Shown here: positions 16,207 through 24,055 of the stretch, piece after piece
Layout: each line of letters starts with the position of its first letter
Position numbering within the stretch: the stretch's first letter is position 1
Origin: Streptomyces paludis
GTDB lineage: Bacteria > Actinomycetota > Actinomycetes > Streptomycetales > Streptomycetaceae
Length of the DNA: 64,000 nt
Direction: 5' to 3'
Assembly: GCF_003344965.1 (NCBI RefSeq)
Contig: NZ_CP031194.1
Span: 5,394,001-5,458,000, forward strand
Notes under the pieces: generated by a model
The model's database searches: none
What the model was told of the DNA's origin: nothing
What the model saw: only the letters and a program-made list of their open reading frames with translations
Made by a program: the position numbers and the translations under genes

Positions 16207-17412
16207 ATGGCAGCGGAGATCGTCAATCCTCGTAGCGACAGCGCGAGCGGTACGGACGAGCCCTTCGACCCGGCCTTCGCGCTGCACCGCGGCGGGAAGA
16301 TGGCCATCCAGGCCACCGTGCCGGTCCGGGACAAGGACGACCTGTCCCTCGCGTACACCCCCGGCGTGGCCAAGGTGTGCAGCGCGATCGCGGAGCGGCC
16401 CGAGCTGGTCCACGACTACACCTGGAAGTCGCAGGTCGTCGCCGTCGTGACGGACGGCACAGCGGTGCTCGGGCTCGGTGACATCGGCCCCGAGGCGTCC
16501 CTGCCCGTGATGGAGGGCAAAGCGATCCTCTTCAAGCAGTTCGGCGGGGTCGACGCCGTGCCGCTGGCGCTCGCCACCACCGACACGGACGAGATCATCG
16601 AGACCGTCGTGCGGCTCGCGCCCTCCTTCGGCGGGGTCAATCTGGAGGACATCTCGGCGCCGCGCTGCTTCGAGATCGAGCGGCGGCTCCAGGAGCGGCT
16701 CGACATCCCGGTCTTCCACGACGACCAGCACGGCACGGCGGTGGTCACCCTCGCCGCCCTGCGCAACGCGGCGAAGCTGACCGGCCGCCCGCTCGGCGAG
16801 CTGCGCGCGGTGATCTCGGGCGCGGGCGCGGCCGGGATCGCCATCGCCAAGTTCCTGCTCGCGGCCGGAGTCGGCGATGTGGCCGTGGCCGACCGCAAGG
16901 GCATCGTCAGCACCGACCGCGACGACCTGACGGACGTCAAGCGCGAGCTGGCGAAGATCACCAACCGCGCCGGGCTCTCCGGCTCGCTGGAGTCCGCGCT
17001 CTCCGGCGCCGACGTGTTCATCGGCGTCTCCGGCGGTACGGTCCCGGAGCCGGCGGTCGCGTCGATGGCGCCGGGGGCGTTCGTCTTCGCGATGGCCAAC
17101 CCGACGCCGGAGGTGCACCCCGACATCGCGCACCGCTACGCGTCGGTGGTGGCGACCGGGCGGTCCGACTACCCGAACCAGATCAACAACGTGCTCGCCT
17201 TCCCCGGCATCTTCGCGGGCGCGCTCCAGGTGCGGGCCTCGCGGATCACCGAGGGGATGAAGATCGCCGCGGCGAACGCGCTGGCCGATGTGGTCGGGGA
17301 CGCCCTGGCGGCCGACTACGTCATCCCGTCGCCGTTCGATGAACGGGTCGCCCCGGCGGTCACCGCGGCGGTCGCGGCGGCGGCGCGGGCCGAGGGCGTC
17401 GCGCGGCGCTGA
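16207..17412 (+). CDS. Malic enzyme, NAD(P)-dependent
   Basis: A 401-residue short-form malic enzyme, which decarboxylates malate to pyruvate and makes NAD(P)H. Visible motifs: the S-L-A-Y-T-P-G-V-A segment with its catalytic Tyr, the E-G-K-A-I-L-F-K-Q-F-G lysine region, N-L-E-D-I-S-A-P-R-C-F-E-I-E metal site, F-H-D-D-Q-H-G-T-A, and the nucleotide fold I-S-G-A-G-A-A-G-I-A-I-A. ATG 16207 follows an AAAGGGG site. An ATG 24 bp upstream (16183) is possible but lacks one. Cofactor preference is not certain. Its reaction links the TCA cycle to pyruvate and NADPH supply. Confidence 0.92.
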   Translation: MAAEIVNPRSDSASGTDEPFDPAFALHRGGKMAIQATVPVRDKDDLSLAYTPGVAKVCSAIAERPELVHDYTWKSQVVAVVTDGTAVLGLGDIGPEASLPVMEGKAILFKQFGGVDAVPLALATTDTDEIIETVVRLAPSFGGVNLEDISAPRCFEIERRLQERLDIPVFHDDQHGTAVVTLAALRNAAKLTGRPLGELRAVISGAGAAGIAIAKFLLAAGVGDVAVADRKGIVSTDRDDLTDVKRELAKITNRAGLSGSLESALSGADVFIGVSGGTVPEPAVASMAPGAFVFAMANPTPEVHPDIAHRYASVVATGRSDYPNQINNVLAFPGIFAGALQVRASRITEGMKIAAANALADVVGDALAADYVIPSPFDERVAPAVTAAVAAAARAEGVARR

Positions 17413-17434
17413 CGCAGCACCGCGGGACAGGGAA

Positions 17435-17467
17435 CGGGGGGTGGGCCGTCCTGCGGCCCACCCCCCG
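17435..17467 (+). terminator. Strong terminator after malic enzyme gene
   Basis: A perfect 14-bp GC stem (17435-17448 with 17454-17467) closes a 5-nt loop 23 bp after the stop codon. Confidence 0.85.
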
Positions 17468-17588
17468 CTCGCCTCCGTACGCCGGTCCGCGTTCTCCGGA
17501 CGGACGGAGAAGTTCCGCACCTGGCCTTCCCGGGTTCAACTGAGGCTGCTGCTATGGCTGTTGACGCATTCAACGCCTGGAGGCGATG

Positions 17589-18173
17589 GTGAACCTGCTT
17601 GTGAACGGGGATGCCGAGAGCGGCCCGGGAGATGGCGCGGAGCCGGTGTCCTCGGTCACCGGCTGGACCGTGCGCCAAGGAGCGCCCGCGCTCATCGCGT
17701 ACAGCCACGGCAACGGCTATCCGACCCCGGCCGACCCCGGACCCGCCCCCGCCCAGCGCGGCAGCCGGTTCTTCTCCGGCGGGAACAGCCCGCGCACCGC
17801 GCTCACCCAGGACGTCACCCTGCCCGCCACGGGTGCCACCGGCCGGCGCGCCGTGGACGCGGGGCGCGTCCGGTACACCCTCTCCGCCTGGCTCGGTGGC
17901 TACGCGGCCCAGGAGGACGGCGTCCGGCTGTCGGTCGAGTTCCGCGACGCCAAGGGCACCCCGGTCGCGCTCTCCGTGCTCGGCCCGGTCACCGCCGCCG
18001 AACGCGACAGCCGTACGGCGCTCCTGGAGCGCACCGCCGGGGCCCTCGTCCCCTTCGGCGCCCGGACCGCCCGCGTGCTGCTCGTCTTCACCCGTACCGG
18101 CTCCGGCACCTCCAACGACGGCTACGCCGACGCGGTCTCCCTGACTCTCCACGCGACGGGAGACCGGTCATGA
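17589..18173 (+). CDS. Predicted beta-sandwich (carbohydrate-binding-like) protein
   Basis: A 194-residue protein beginning N-L-L-V-N-G-D-A-E-S-G, a start common to CBM-like jelly-roll domains (N-L-x-x-N-G-x-F/A-E). It continues with alternating beta strands: R-F-F-S-G-G-N, Y-T-L-S-A-W-L-G-G-Y, V-R-L-S-V-E-F, A-R-V-L-L-V-F-T-R and a final D-A-V-S-L-T-L. No signal peptide is visible, which is odd beside a Tat-exported phosphatase. GTG 17589 has GGAGG five bases upstream; ATG 17586 is too close to it. It overlaps the phosphatase start by 4 bp, so the two are made together. A carbohydrate- or ligand-binding role is inference. Confidence 0.7.
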   Translation: MNLLVNGDAESGPGDGAEPVSSVTGWTVRQGAPALIAYSHGNGYPTPADPGPAPAQRGSRFFSGGNSPRTALTQDVTLPATGATGRRAVDAGRVRYTLSAWLGGYAAQEDGVRLSVEFRDAKGTPVALSVLGPVTAAERDSRTALLERTAGALVPFGARTARVLLVFTRTGSGTSNDGYADAVSLTLHATGDRS

Positions 18174-19786
18174 GCCGACTCAGCCGCCCCAGCCGCCCCA
18201 GTGGCCTCAACCGGCGCGATCTGCTCAAGGCGGCCGGCGCCGCGGGCGCCCTCGGCACCGTCTGGCCGCTGAGCGCCGGGCTCTCGCCCGCGCAGGCCCG
18301 CGAGGCCGCCGCCGCGCTCGGATCCACCTACGACGAGGCGCCGTTCACCCTCGGTGTCGGCTCGGGCGACCCGCGCCCGACGAGCGTCGTGCTGTGGACC
18401 CGGCTCGCCCCCGAACCCTTCGCGGACGCGGGCGAGCAGCCGCTGCCCGAGGTCGCGGAGGTGCGGTGGGCGGTGGCCGAGGACCCCGGGCTGCGCCGGG
18501 TCGTCGCGGCGGGCGTGGTCCCGGCGTCCGAGACGCTCGCGCACAGCGTCCACGTACCGGTGACCGGACTGAGGCCCGGCCGTACGTACTGGTACGCGTT
18601 CACCGCGCTCGGGAAGACCAGCCGCACCGGCCGGACGAGGACCGCGCCCGCCGGTCCGGTGTCCTCCGTGCGCTTCGCCACCGCCAACTGCCAGAACTAT
18701 CCGCAGGGCCACTACGCGGCGCTGAGCGGCATCGCGCGCGAGCGGCTGGACTTCGTCATCCATCTCGGCGACTACATCTATGAGTACGGGCCGCAGAGCG
18801 GCGACCCGCAGCGCGACCACAACACCCCGATGATCTACACGCTGGCCGACTACCGCAAACGCCACGCCCTCTACAAGGGTGACCCGGGGCTGCGCGCCGC
18901 CCACGCCGCCCACCCCTGGTTCCTGACCTGGGACGACCACGAGGTCGCGAACGACTACAGCGGTACGGGCGGCACCGCGCCGTTCCTCCAGCGCCGGGCC
19001 GCCGCCTACCAGGCGTGGTACGAGCATCTGCCGCACCGCGACGCGGGCGACGGCGACGGCGAGGGCCGCAGCGCCTCGGCGGCTCTCCCGGACCCCGAGA
19101 TCCACCGGGTGCGCCGCTGGGGCGATCTGCTGGAGCTGGCGGTGCTCGATCTGCGCCAGTACCGCTCCGCGCAGAACCTCAGCGACGGCACGATCCTCGG
19201 CGCGGGACAGAAGGAGTGGCTCAAGCGGACCGTCGACCGAGCCCCGGACGCCTGGCACATCTGGGCCAACTCGATCATGCTCAGCCAGCTGCGCGGCTCG
19301 CCGGGCGGCCGGTACATGTTCACCGACCAGTGGGACGGCTTCCTGGGCGAGCGCAAGGAGGTCCTGGAGCATGTGCGCCGGAGCGGGCTGAAGGACCTGA
19401 TCGTGCTCACCGGGGACTGGCACTCGGCCTTCGTGGACGACATCCGGCCGGACTACGACAACCTCGACGCGCCCGTCATCGGTACGGAGTTCACGGCGCA
19501 CTCGGTCTCCTCCAGCGCCTACGACGCGGCGTGGAACGCGGCCAACGGCCCGCTGATGGGCCGGGCCAACCCGCATCTCCAGTACTTCGAGGGGAACCGG
19601 TACGGGTACGACGTGTACGAGGTGACGCCGCGGCGCTTCAGCACGCACATGAGGGTGATCGAGGACCGCCGGGACCCCGCGTCGCCGGTCTCCACCCTGA
19701 CCACCTTCCATGTCGACCGGGGCAGGGCCGGCGCGTACGAGGACCCGGCGACGCGGAACTCGCCCGCGCAGTACCGCAGGGACTGA
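18170..19786 (+). CDS. phoD: Alkaline phosphatase D (PhoD-like), Tat-exported
   Basis: A 538-residue secreted phosphatase/phosphodiesterase. The N-terminus has a twin-arginine signal (L-N-R-R-D-L-L-K-A-A-G) and a hydrophobic core ending near A-Q-A. Then come a fibronectin-like N-domain (F-T-L-G-V-G-S-G-D-P) and the catalytic domain with I-H-L-G-D-Y-I-Y-E-Y, T-W-D-D-H-E-V-A-N-D-Y and L-T-G-D-W-H-S-A-F, the metal-binding set of PhoD. Family members use iron and calcium and hydrolyse phosphomonoesters and phosphodiesters outside the cell. It is translationally coupled to the beta-sandwich protein. Phosphate regulation is expected, but I could not confirm a PHO box. Confidence 0.93.
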   Translation: MSRLSRPSRPSGLNRRDLLKAAGAAGALGTVWPLSAGLSPAQAREAAAALGSTYDEAPFTLGVGSGDPRPTSVVLWTRLAPEPFADAGEQPLPEVAEVRWAVAEDPGLRRVVAAGVVPASETLAHSVHVPVTGLRPGRTYWYAFTALGKTSRTGRTRTAPAGPVSSVRFATANCQNYPQGHYAALSGIARERLDFVIHLGDYIYEYGPQSGDPQRDHNTPMIYTLADYRKRHALYKGDPGLRAAHAAHPWFLTWDDHEVANDYSGTGGTAPFLQRRAAAYQAWYEHLPHRDAGDGDGEGRSASAALPDPEIHRVRRWGDLLELAVLDLRQYRSAQNLSDGTILGAGQKEWLKRTVDRAPDAWHIWANSIMLSQLRGSPGGRYMFTDQWDGFLGERKEVLEHVRRSGLKDLIVLTGDWHSAFVDDIRPDYDNLDAPVIGTEFTAHSVSSSAYDAAWNAANGPLMGRANPHLQYFEGNRYGYDVYEVTPRRFSTHMRVIEDRRDPASPVSTLTTFHVDRGRAGAYEDPATRNSPAQYRRD

Positions 19787-19800
19787 CGGAGGGAGTGTGA

Positions 19801-19846
19801 GGCGGTACGTGGGGCGTGCCGGGCGGCGGGTTCCCCGCGTACCGCC
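19801..19846 (+). terminator. Terminator after phoD
   Basis: GGCGGTACG (19801-19809) pairs with CGTACCGCC (19838-19846), and GGGG (19811-19814) pairs with CCCC (19833-19836), with one T-G mismatch between them. It lies 15 bp after the stop codon. Confidence 0.7.
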
Positions 19847-19866
19847 GTCGCCCTAGAGTCGGTCCC

Positions 19867-20820
19867 ATGTTCGCCGCCTATGCCGCACACACCGATGCCG
19901 CCGATCCGCTCAAAGGTCTTGAACTGGGCGAACGCCCGGAGCCCGAGCCGCGTCCCGGCTGGACCACCGTCACCGTGAAGGCCGCCTCCCTCAACCACCA
20001 CGACCTGTGGTCGCTGCGCGGGGTGGGCCTCCCGCCCGAGAAGCTCCCGATGATCCTCGGCTGCGACGCCGCCGGGCTGGACGAGGACGGCAACGAGGTC
20101 GTCGTCCACTCCGTCATCGGCGGCGGCGACCACGGCACCGAACCCCGCTCGATCCTCACCGAGCACTACCAGGGCACCTTCGCCGAACGGGTCGCCGTAC
20201 CGACCGCGAACCTGCTGCCCAAGCCCGCCGGGCTGAGCTTCGAGGAGGCCGCCTGTCTGCCGACCGCCTGGCTCACCGCGTACCGCATGCTCTTCACCAA
20301 CGCGGGCGTACGGCCCGGCGACTCGGTCCTCGTCCAGGGCGCGGGCGGCGGGGTCGCCACGGCCGCGATCGTGCTCGGCAGCGCGGCGGGGCTGCGGGTG
20401 TACGCCACGAGCCGCGACGCGGCGAAGCGGGCGCGCGCGGTCGAGCTGGGCGCGCAGGAGGCGTTCGAGCCGGGCGCGCGGCTGCCGCACCGGGTGGACG
20501 CCGTGATCGAGACGGTCGGCGCCGCCACTTGGTCGCACTCCATCAAGTGCCTGCGGCGCGGCGGCACGCTGGTCATCTCGGGCGCGACGAGCGGCGACCG
20601 GCCGGCCCACGCCGAGCTGACCCGGATCTTCTTCCTGGAGCTGCGGGTGGTGGGCTCGACCATGGGGTCGCTCGGTGAGCTGGAGGATCTCCTCGCGTTC
20701 TGCGCGCTGAAGGGCGTGCGGCCGGTGATTGACCAGGTGCTGCCGCTGGACCGGGCGCGGGAGGGCTTCGAGAAGATGGCGGCGGGGAGCCTGCTCGGGA
20801 AGGTCGTGCTGACGGTCTGA
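19867..20820 (+). CDS. Zinc-type alcohol dehydrogenase / quinone oxidoreductase-like protein
   Basis: A 317-residue medium-chain dehydrogenase/reductase. It shows the GroES-like N-domain (K-A-A-S-L-N-H-H-D-L-W-S-L-R-G, then L-G-C-D-A-A-G) and the Rossmann motif V-Q-G-A-G-G-G-V-A-T-A-A. The structural-zinc cysteine cluster is missing, placing it with the quinone reductase-like branch. ATG 19867 is preferred; the upstream in-frame ATG at 19816 lies in the phoD terminator. It should use NAD(P)H on an unidentified carbonyl or quinone. The last 15 bases with the stop codon are echoed in two degenerate copies just downstream (20827-20859). Confidence 0.88.
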   Translation: MFAAYAAHTDAADPLKGLELGERPEPEPRPGWTTVTVKAASLNHHDLWSLRGVGLPPEKLPMILGCDAAGLDEDGNEVVVHSVIGGGDHGTEPRSILTEHYQGTFAERVAVPTANLLPKPAGLSFEEAACLPTAWLTAYRMLFTNAGVRPGDSVLVQGAGGGVATAAIVLGSAAGLRVYATSRDAAKRARAVELGAQEAFEPGARLPHRVDAVIETVGAATWSHSIKCLRRGGTLVISGATSGDRPAHAELTRIFFLELRVVGSTMGSLGELEDLLAFCALKGVRPVIDQVLPLDRAREGFEKMAAGSLLGKVVLTV

Positions 20821-20880
20821 GTGTCTGCCGACGGTCTGAGTGCCGTGCTGACGGCCTGAGCGGCTGAGCCGGCCGCGTCT

Positions 20881-20926
20881 GTCAACTTCTATTGACACCC
20901 GCCTTCTGTCAACGTACGTTGACGTC
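20881..20926 (+). promoter_or_regulatory. Palindromic, apparently leaderless promoter of the HTH/Clp-N operon
   Basis: GTCAACTTCTATTGAC (20881-20896) and the perfect 16-bp palindrome GTCAACGTACGTTGAC (20908-20923) share GTCAA/TTGAC half-sites, centres 27 bp apart. TTGACA (20892-20897) and TACGTT (20915-20920) form a -35/-10 pair with exactly 17 bp between, and the ATG starts 7 nt after the -10. Repressor sites thus overlap both promoter elements, and the mRNA probably starts at or next to the ATG. Confidence 0.75.
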
Positions 20927-21136
20927 ATGACCGAAGCAACGGATCTCGCCGAGCGGGCGGGTGACCGCGACCCCCGGGTCGGACTGCGGGCCGTCGCCGC
21001 GCTGCGGCGGCTGCTGGAGCAGCTCGAAGCCGTACAGGTGCGCAGCGCCCGCAATCAGGGCTGGTCGTGGCAGGAGATCGCAGACGCGCTGGGCGTCAGC
21101 CGGCAGGCCGCGCACAAGAAACACGGGAGGCAGTGA
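20927..21136 (+). CDS. Small helix-turn-helix DNA-binding protein
   Basis: A 69-residue protein: a helical N-terminal half (R-A-V-A-A-L-R-R-L-L-E-Q-L-E) and a C-terminal HTH, N-Q-G-W-S-W-Q-E-I-A-D-A-L-G-V-S-R-Q-A-A-H-K-K. It is the obvious candidate to bind the two GTCAAC palindromes in its own promoter. Its TGA overlaps the next ATG by one base, so it is co-translated with a Clp N-domain protein. This pairing is familiar to me from actinomycetes, but its target and inducer are not. There is no Shine-Dalgarno site before ATG 20927, consistent with a leaderless transcript. Confidence 0.85.
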   Translation: MTEATDLAERAGDRDPRVGLRAVAALRRLLEQLEAVQVRSARNQGWSWQEIADALGVSRQAAHKKHGRQ

Positions 21137-21747
21137 TGTTCGAACGGTTCACCGAGGGCGCCCGCGCAGTGGTCACCGGGGCGGTCGGGCACGCGGAACG
21201 CACGGGCGCGGACACCGTCACCGAGGAACATCTGCTGCTGGGGCTGCTCGACCGGCGCGGCACGCGCGCCGCGTTCGCGTTCGCGGCGCTGGGCATCGAG
21301 GACCGGCGCGACTCGGTGGTACGGGCGCTCGCCGACGCGCGCCGGCGCGGCGGTCTCTCGCAGGCGGACGCGCGGGCGCTGGCCGGGATCGGGATCGACC
21401 TCGGCGAGATCGTCGCCCGGGTCGAACGGGAGCACGGCGAGGGCGCGTTGCGGTCCGGCCGCCGGCGCGGCCGGCCGTGGACCGGGCACCGGCCCTTCGC
21501 GCCGGAGGCCAAGGCGGTGCTGGTGGACGCGCTGCGGATCGCGCGCGGGCGCGGCGACCGGCAGATCGGGGACGGGCATCTGCTGCTGGCGCTGGTGTCC
21601 CGGCCCGGGGTGGTCGCGGAGGTGCTGGCGGACCACGGTGCGACGTACACGACGGTGGAGCGCGCGATGTACGGCGCGGCGAGCGGTGCGGCGGACGGTG
21701 ACCGAGGTGACGGAGGCACGGATTCCGGTCTGGCCGAGGCGGGGTGA
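21136..21747 (+). CDS. Clp N-terminal domain protein without ATPase domain
   Basis: A 203-residue protein with two Clp-N repeats: F-E-R-F-T-E-G-A-R-A-V-V-T-G-A, T-E-E-H-L-L-L-G-L-L, then R-P-F-A-P-E-A-K-A-V-L-V-D-A-L-R, G-D-G-H-L-L-L-A-L-V. This is the adaptor- and substrate-binding domain of ClpA/ClpC, but no AAA domain follows. It may act as a free adaptor or decoy for ClpC, or sense misfolded protein for the HTH partner. GGGAGG precedes ATG 21136. The stop codon lies in the first of two 20-bp direct repeats (21738-21757 and 21758-21777). Confidence 0.85.
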   Translation: MFERFTEGARAVVTGAVGHAERTGADTVTEEHLLLGLLDRRGTRAAFAFAALGIEDRRDSVVRALADARRRGGLSQADARALAGIGIDLGEIVARVEREHGEGALRSGRRRGRPWTGHRPFAPEAKAVLVDALRIARGRGDRQIGDGHLLLALVSRPGVVAEVLADHGATYTTVERAMYGAASGAADGDRGDGGTDSGLAEAG

Positions 21748-22072
21748 CGGGGGTTCGGGCGGGGTGACGGGGGCTCGCTCGGGCGGCAGGCGGGCGGCCT
21801 GCGGGCGGGCGGCTGATGAGCGGCTGATGGCCGGCTGATGGCCCGGCTTTGGGCGAGCCAAGATCGTCTCTTGGGGAAACACCGTAGGCATTGTCAGTGG
21901 TCGTCCCTACGATGGGGGCAATTCCGGGCCCTTCTCGGTGGCGCGCTTTCCGCGCGCCGCCGCGGCATGGGCCGGGCCCATCGCGATTCGTGAGGGGGGG
22001 ACCCCGCGATCGCCCGACCCGCGCCTGCGTGGCCGCCCGTCCGGGGCCGCGAGGTTGCCCCCCCCCGAGCCC
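21748..22072. other. Repeat-bearing spacer upstream of the Hsp90-like gene
   Basis: No gene is seen in these 325 bp. It holds the end of a duplicated 20-bp unit, three copies of CGGCTGATG at exactly 11-bp spacing (21810, 21821, 21832), an A/T-richer stretch with TTGTCA (21891) and TACGAT (21908) that may be promoter parts though their spacing is only 11 bp, and a run of nine C at 22058-22066 close to the start codon. No HspR-type inverted repeat was recognised. Confidence 0.5.
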
Positions 22073-24055
22073 ATGAATCCTGTGAATCCTGATCCGTCCG
22101 CCGCCCCGTCCGCCGCCCTGTCCGTCTCCGGAGTACCCGAAGCGTCCGGCGTTCCCGGAGCGTCCGGCGCCTCCGCGCCGACCGTCAACACCTTCCAGGT
22201 CGACCTGCGCGGCCTCGTCGACCTGCTCTCCCATCACCTCTACTCCAGCCCGCGGGTCTACGTCCGCGAGCTGCTCCAGAACGCCGTCGACGCGCTCACC
22301 GCGCGCCTCGCGCACGACCCCGCCGCGCCCCGGCGCATCCGGCTCACGGCCGACGGCACCTCCGTCGTGATGGAGGACTCCGGTATCGGCCTGACCGCCG
22401 ACGAGGTGCACACCCTGCTCGCCACCATCGGCCGCAGCTCCAAGCGCGACGGGCTGGAGAACGCCCGGCAGGAGTTCCTCGGCCAGTTCGGCATCGGGCT
22501 GCTGGCCTGCTTCGTCGTCGCCCGGCGCATCCGCGTGGTCTCACGGTCCGCCCGTACGCCCGACGCGCCGCCCGTCGAGTGGCTGGCCGGCGACGACGGC
22601 TCGTACACCGTACGGATCCTGCCGCACGAGGCGCGCCCGGAGCCGGGCACGACCGTGCTGCTGGAGCCCCGGCCGGGCGCCGAGGAGTGGACCGACCCGG
22701 AGCGGGTCGCCCGGCTCGCCGCGGACTTCGGCTCGCTGCTGCCCCACGAGGTCACCTTCACCGGCCCCGGCGTCACCGACCGGCCGCTGACCGAGCGGCC
22801 CGCCGTCTGGGACCGCGTCCACCCGACGCCCACCGCCCGCCGGGTCGCGCTGGCCGGGCACTGCGCCAAGGTCTTCGGTTTCACCCCGCTCGACTCCATC
22901 GACCTCGACCTGCCCGTCGCCGGTGTGCGTGGCATCGCCCATGTGCTGCCCGACGCCACCAGCCCCGCCCAACGGGCCGCCCACCGCGTCTATCTGAAGG
23001 GCATGCTCCTCACCGACCGGGCGGACAACCTCCTGCCCGACTGGGCGTTCTTCGTCCGCGTCGTCCTCGACACCGACACCCTGCGGCCCACCGCCTCCCG
23101 GGAGAACCTGTACGACGACGAGACCCTCGCCGCCGTACGCGAGGCGCTCGGCGGCCGGATCCGGGCCTGGCTGGCCGAGCTGGCGGCGGGCGACCCCGAC
23201 CGGCTCGCGGCGTTCCTGAGCGTCCACCATCTGGGCGTCAAGTCCATGGCCAGACACGACCCGGAGCTGTTCGGGCTGATGCTGCCGTGGCTGCCGTTCG
23301 AGACCAGCGACGGCCGCCTCACCCTCGACGAGTTCGCCCGTACGCACTCCGTGATCCACTTCACCCGGACCGTCGAGGAGTTCCGGCAGGTCGCGCCGAT
23401 CGCCGCCGCGCACGGCCTCGGCGTCGTCAACGGCGGATACACGTACGACACCGACCTCCTCGCGCTCCTCCCGGGCATCCGGGACGGGGTCACCCTCAGC
23501 GAACTCGACGCGGGCGCCGTCACCGCGCAGCTCGACCCGGTCGACCCCGGGCAGGAGCTGGCGCTCGCCGGCTTCCTCGCCACCGCCCGCACCCGGCTCG
23601 ACGCCCTCGGCTGCGATGTGGCGCTGCGCGCCTACCACCCCGTCACCGTCCCCGCGCTCTTCCTCGACGACCGCGCGGCCCGCCACGAACGGGACCGCGC
23701 GGAGGCCGAGGAGAGCGCGGACGAGCTGTGGAGCGGCATCCTCGGCGCCCTGCGCGGAGCCGCGCCCCGGGCCAGGCTCGTCCTCAACCACCACAACCCG
23801 CTGGTGCGCCGTATCGCGGGTATCACCGACCCGGAGCTGACCGGCACCGCGGTCGAATCGCTCTACGGGCAGGCGCTGCTGATGGCGCAGCGCCCGCTGC
23901 GCCCCGCCGACACCGCGCTGCTCAACCGGGCCTTCCTGGGCCTGCTGGAGTGGGCCACCCACCCGCTCGAAGCCCCGGCCGCCGAAGCCGCCACATCGCA
24001 GCACGGAGCCACCCCGCCGCCCGCACCGCACACTCACGAGGAGGGCGACCAGTGA
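22073..24055 (+). CDS. HSP90 family ATPase (HtpG-like)
   Basis: A 660-residue GHKL ATPase. After about 45 low-complexity residues comes the Hsp90 N-domain: F-Q-V-D-L-R-G-L-V-D-L-L-S-H-H-L-Y, R-E-L-L-Q-N-A-V-D-A, V-M-E-D-S-G-I-G-L-T and F-L-G-Q-F-G-I-G-L-L-A-C-F. The middle domain has the ATP-contacting Arg in R-P-T-A-S-R-E-N-L-Y. It is slightly longer than usual HtpG, and its last 150 residues diverge from the standard dimerisation domain. ATG 22073 has no strong ribosome site. Its stop overlaps the GTG of the large TPR gene, so the chaperone and its likely partner are coupled. Confidence 0.88.
   Translation: MNPVNPDPSAAPSAALSVSGVPEASGVPGASGASAPTVNTFQVDLRGLVDLLSHHLYSSPRVYVRELLQNAVDALTARLAHDPAAPRRIRLTADGTSVVMEDSGIGLTADEVHTLLATIGRSSKRDGLENARQEFLGQFGIGLLACFVVARRIRVVSRSARTPDAPPVEWLAGDDGSYTVRILPHEARPEPGTTVLLEPRPGAEEWTDPERVARLAADFGSLLPHEVTFTGPGVTDRPLTERPAVWDRVHPTPTARRVALAGHCAKVFGFTPLDSIDLDLPVAGVRGIAHVLPDATSPAQRAAHRVYLKGMLLTDRADNLLPDWAFFVRVVLDTDTLRPTASRENLYDDETLAAVREALGGRIRAWLAELAAGDPDRLAAFLSVHHLGVKSMARHDPELFGLMLPWLPFETSDGRLTLDEFARTHSVIHFTRTVEEFRQVAPIAAAHGLGVVNGGYTYDTDLLALLPGIRDGVTLSELDAGAVTAQLDPVDPGQELALAGFLATARTRLDALGCDVALRAYHPVTVPALFLDDRAARHERDRAEAEESADELWSGILGALRGAAPRARLVLNHHNPLVRRIAGITDPELTGTAVESLYGQALLMAQRPLRPADTALLNRAFLGLLEWATHPLEAPAAEAATSQHGATPPPAPHTHEEGDQ

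Noticed and set aside
17534-17574. Possible PHO box upstream of the phoD pair (GTTCAAC and ATTCAAC)
   Set aside because: The two similar heptamers are 34 bp apart, not a multiple of the 11-bp PHO repeat, and the units between do not match the consensus.
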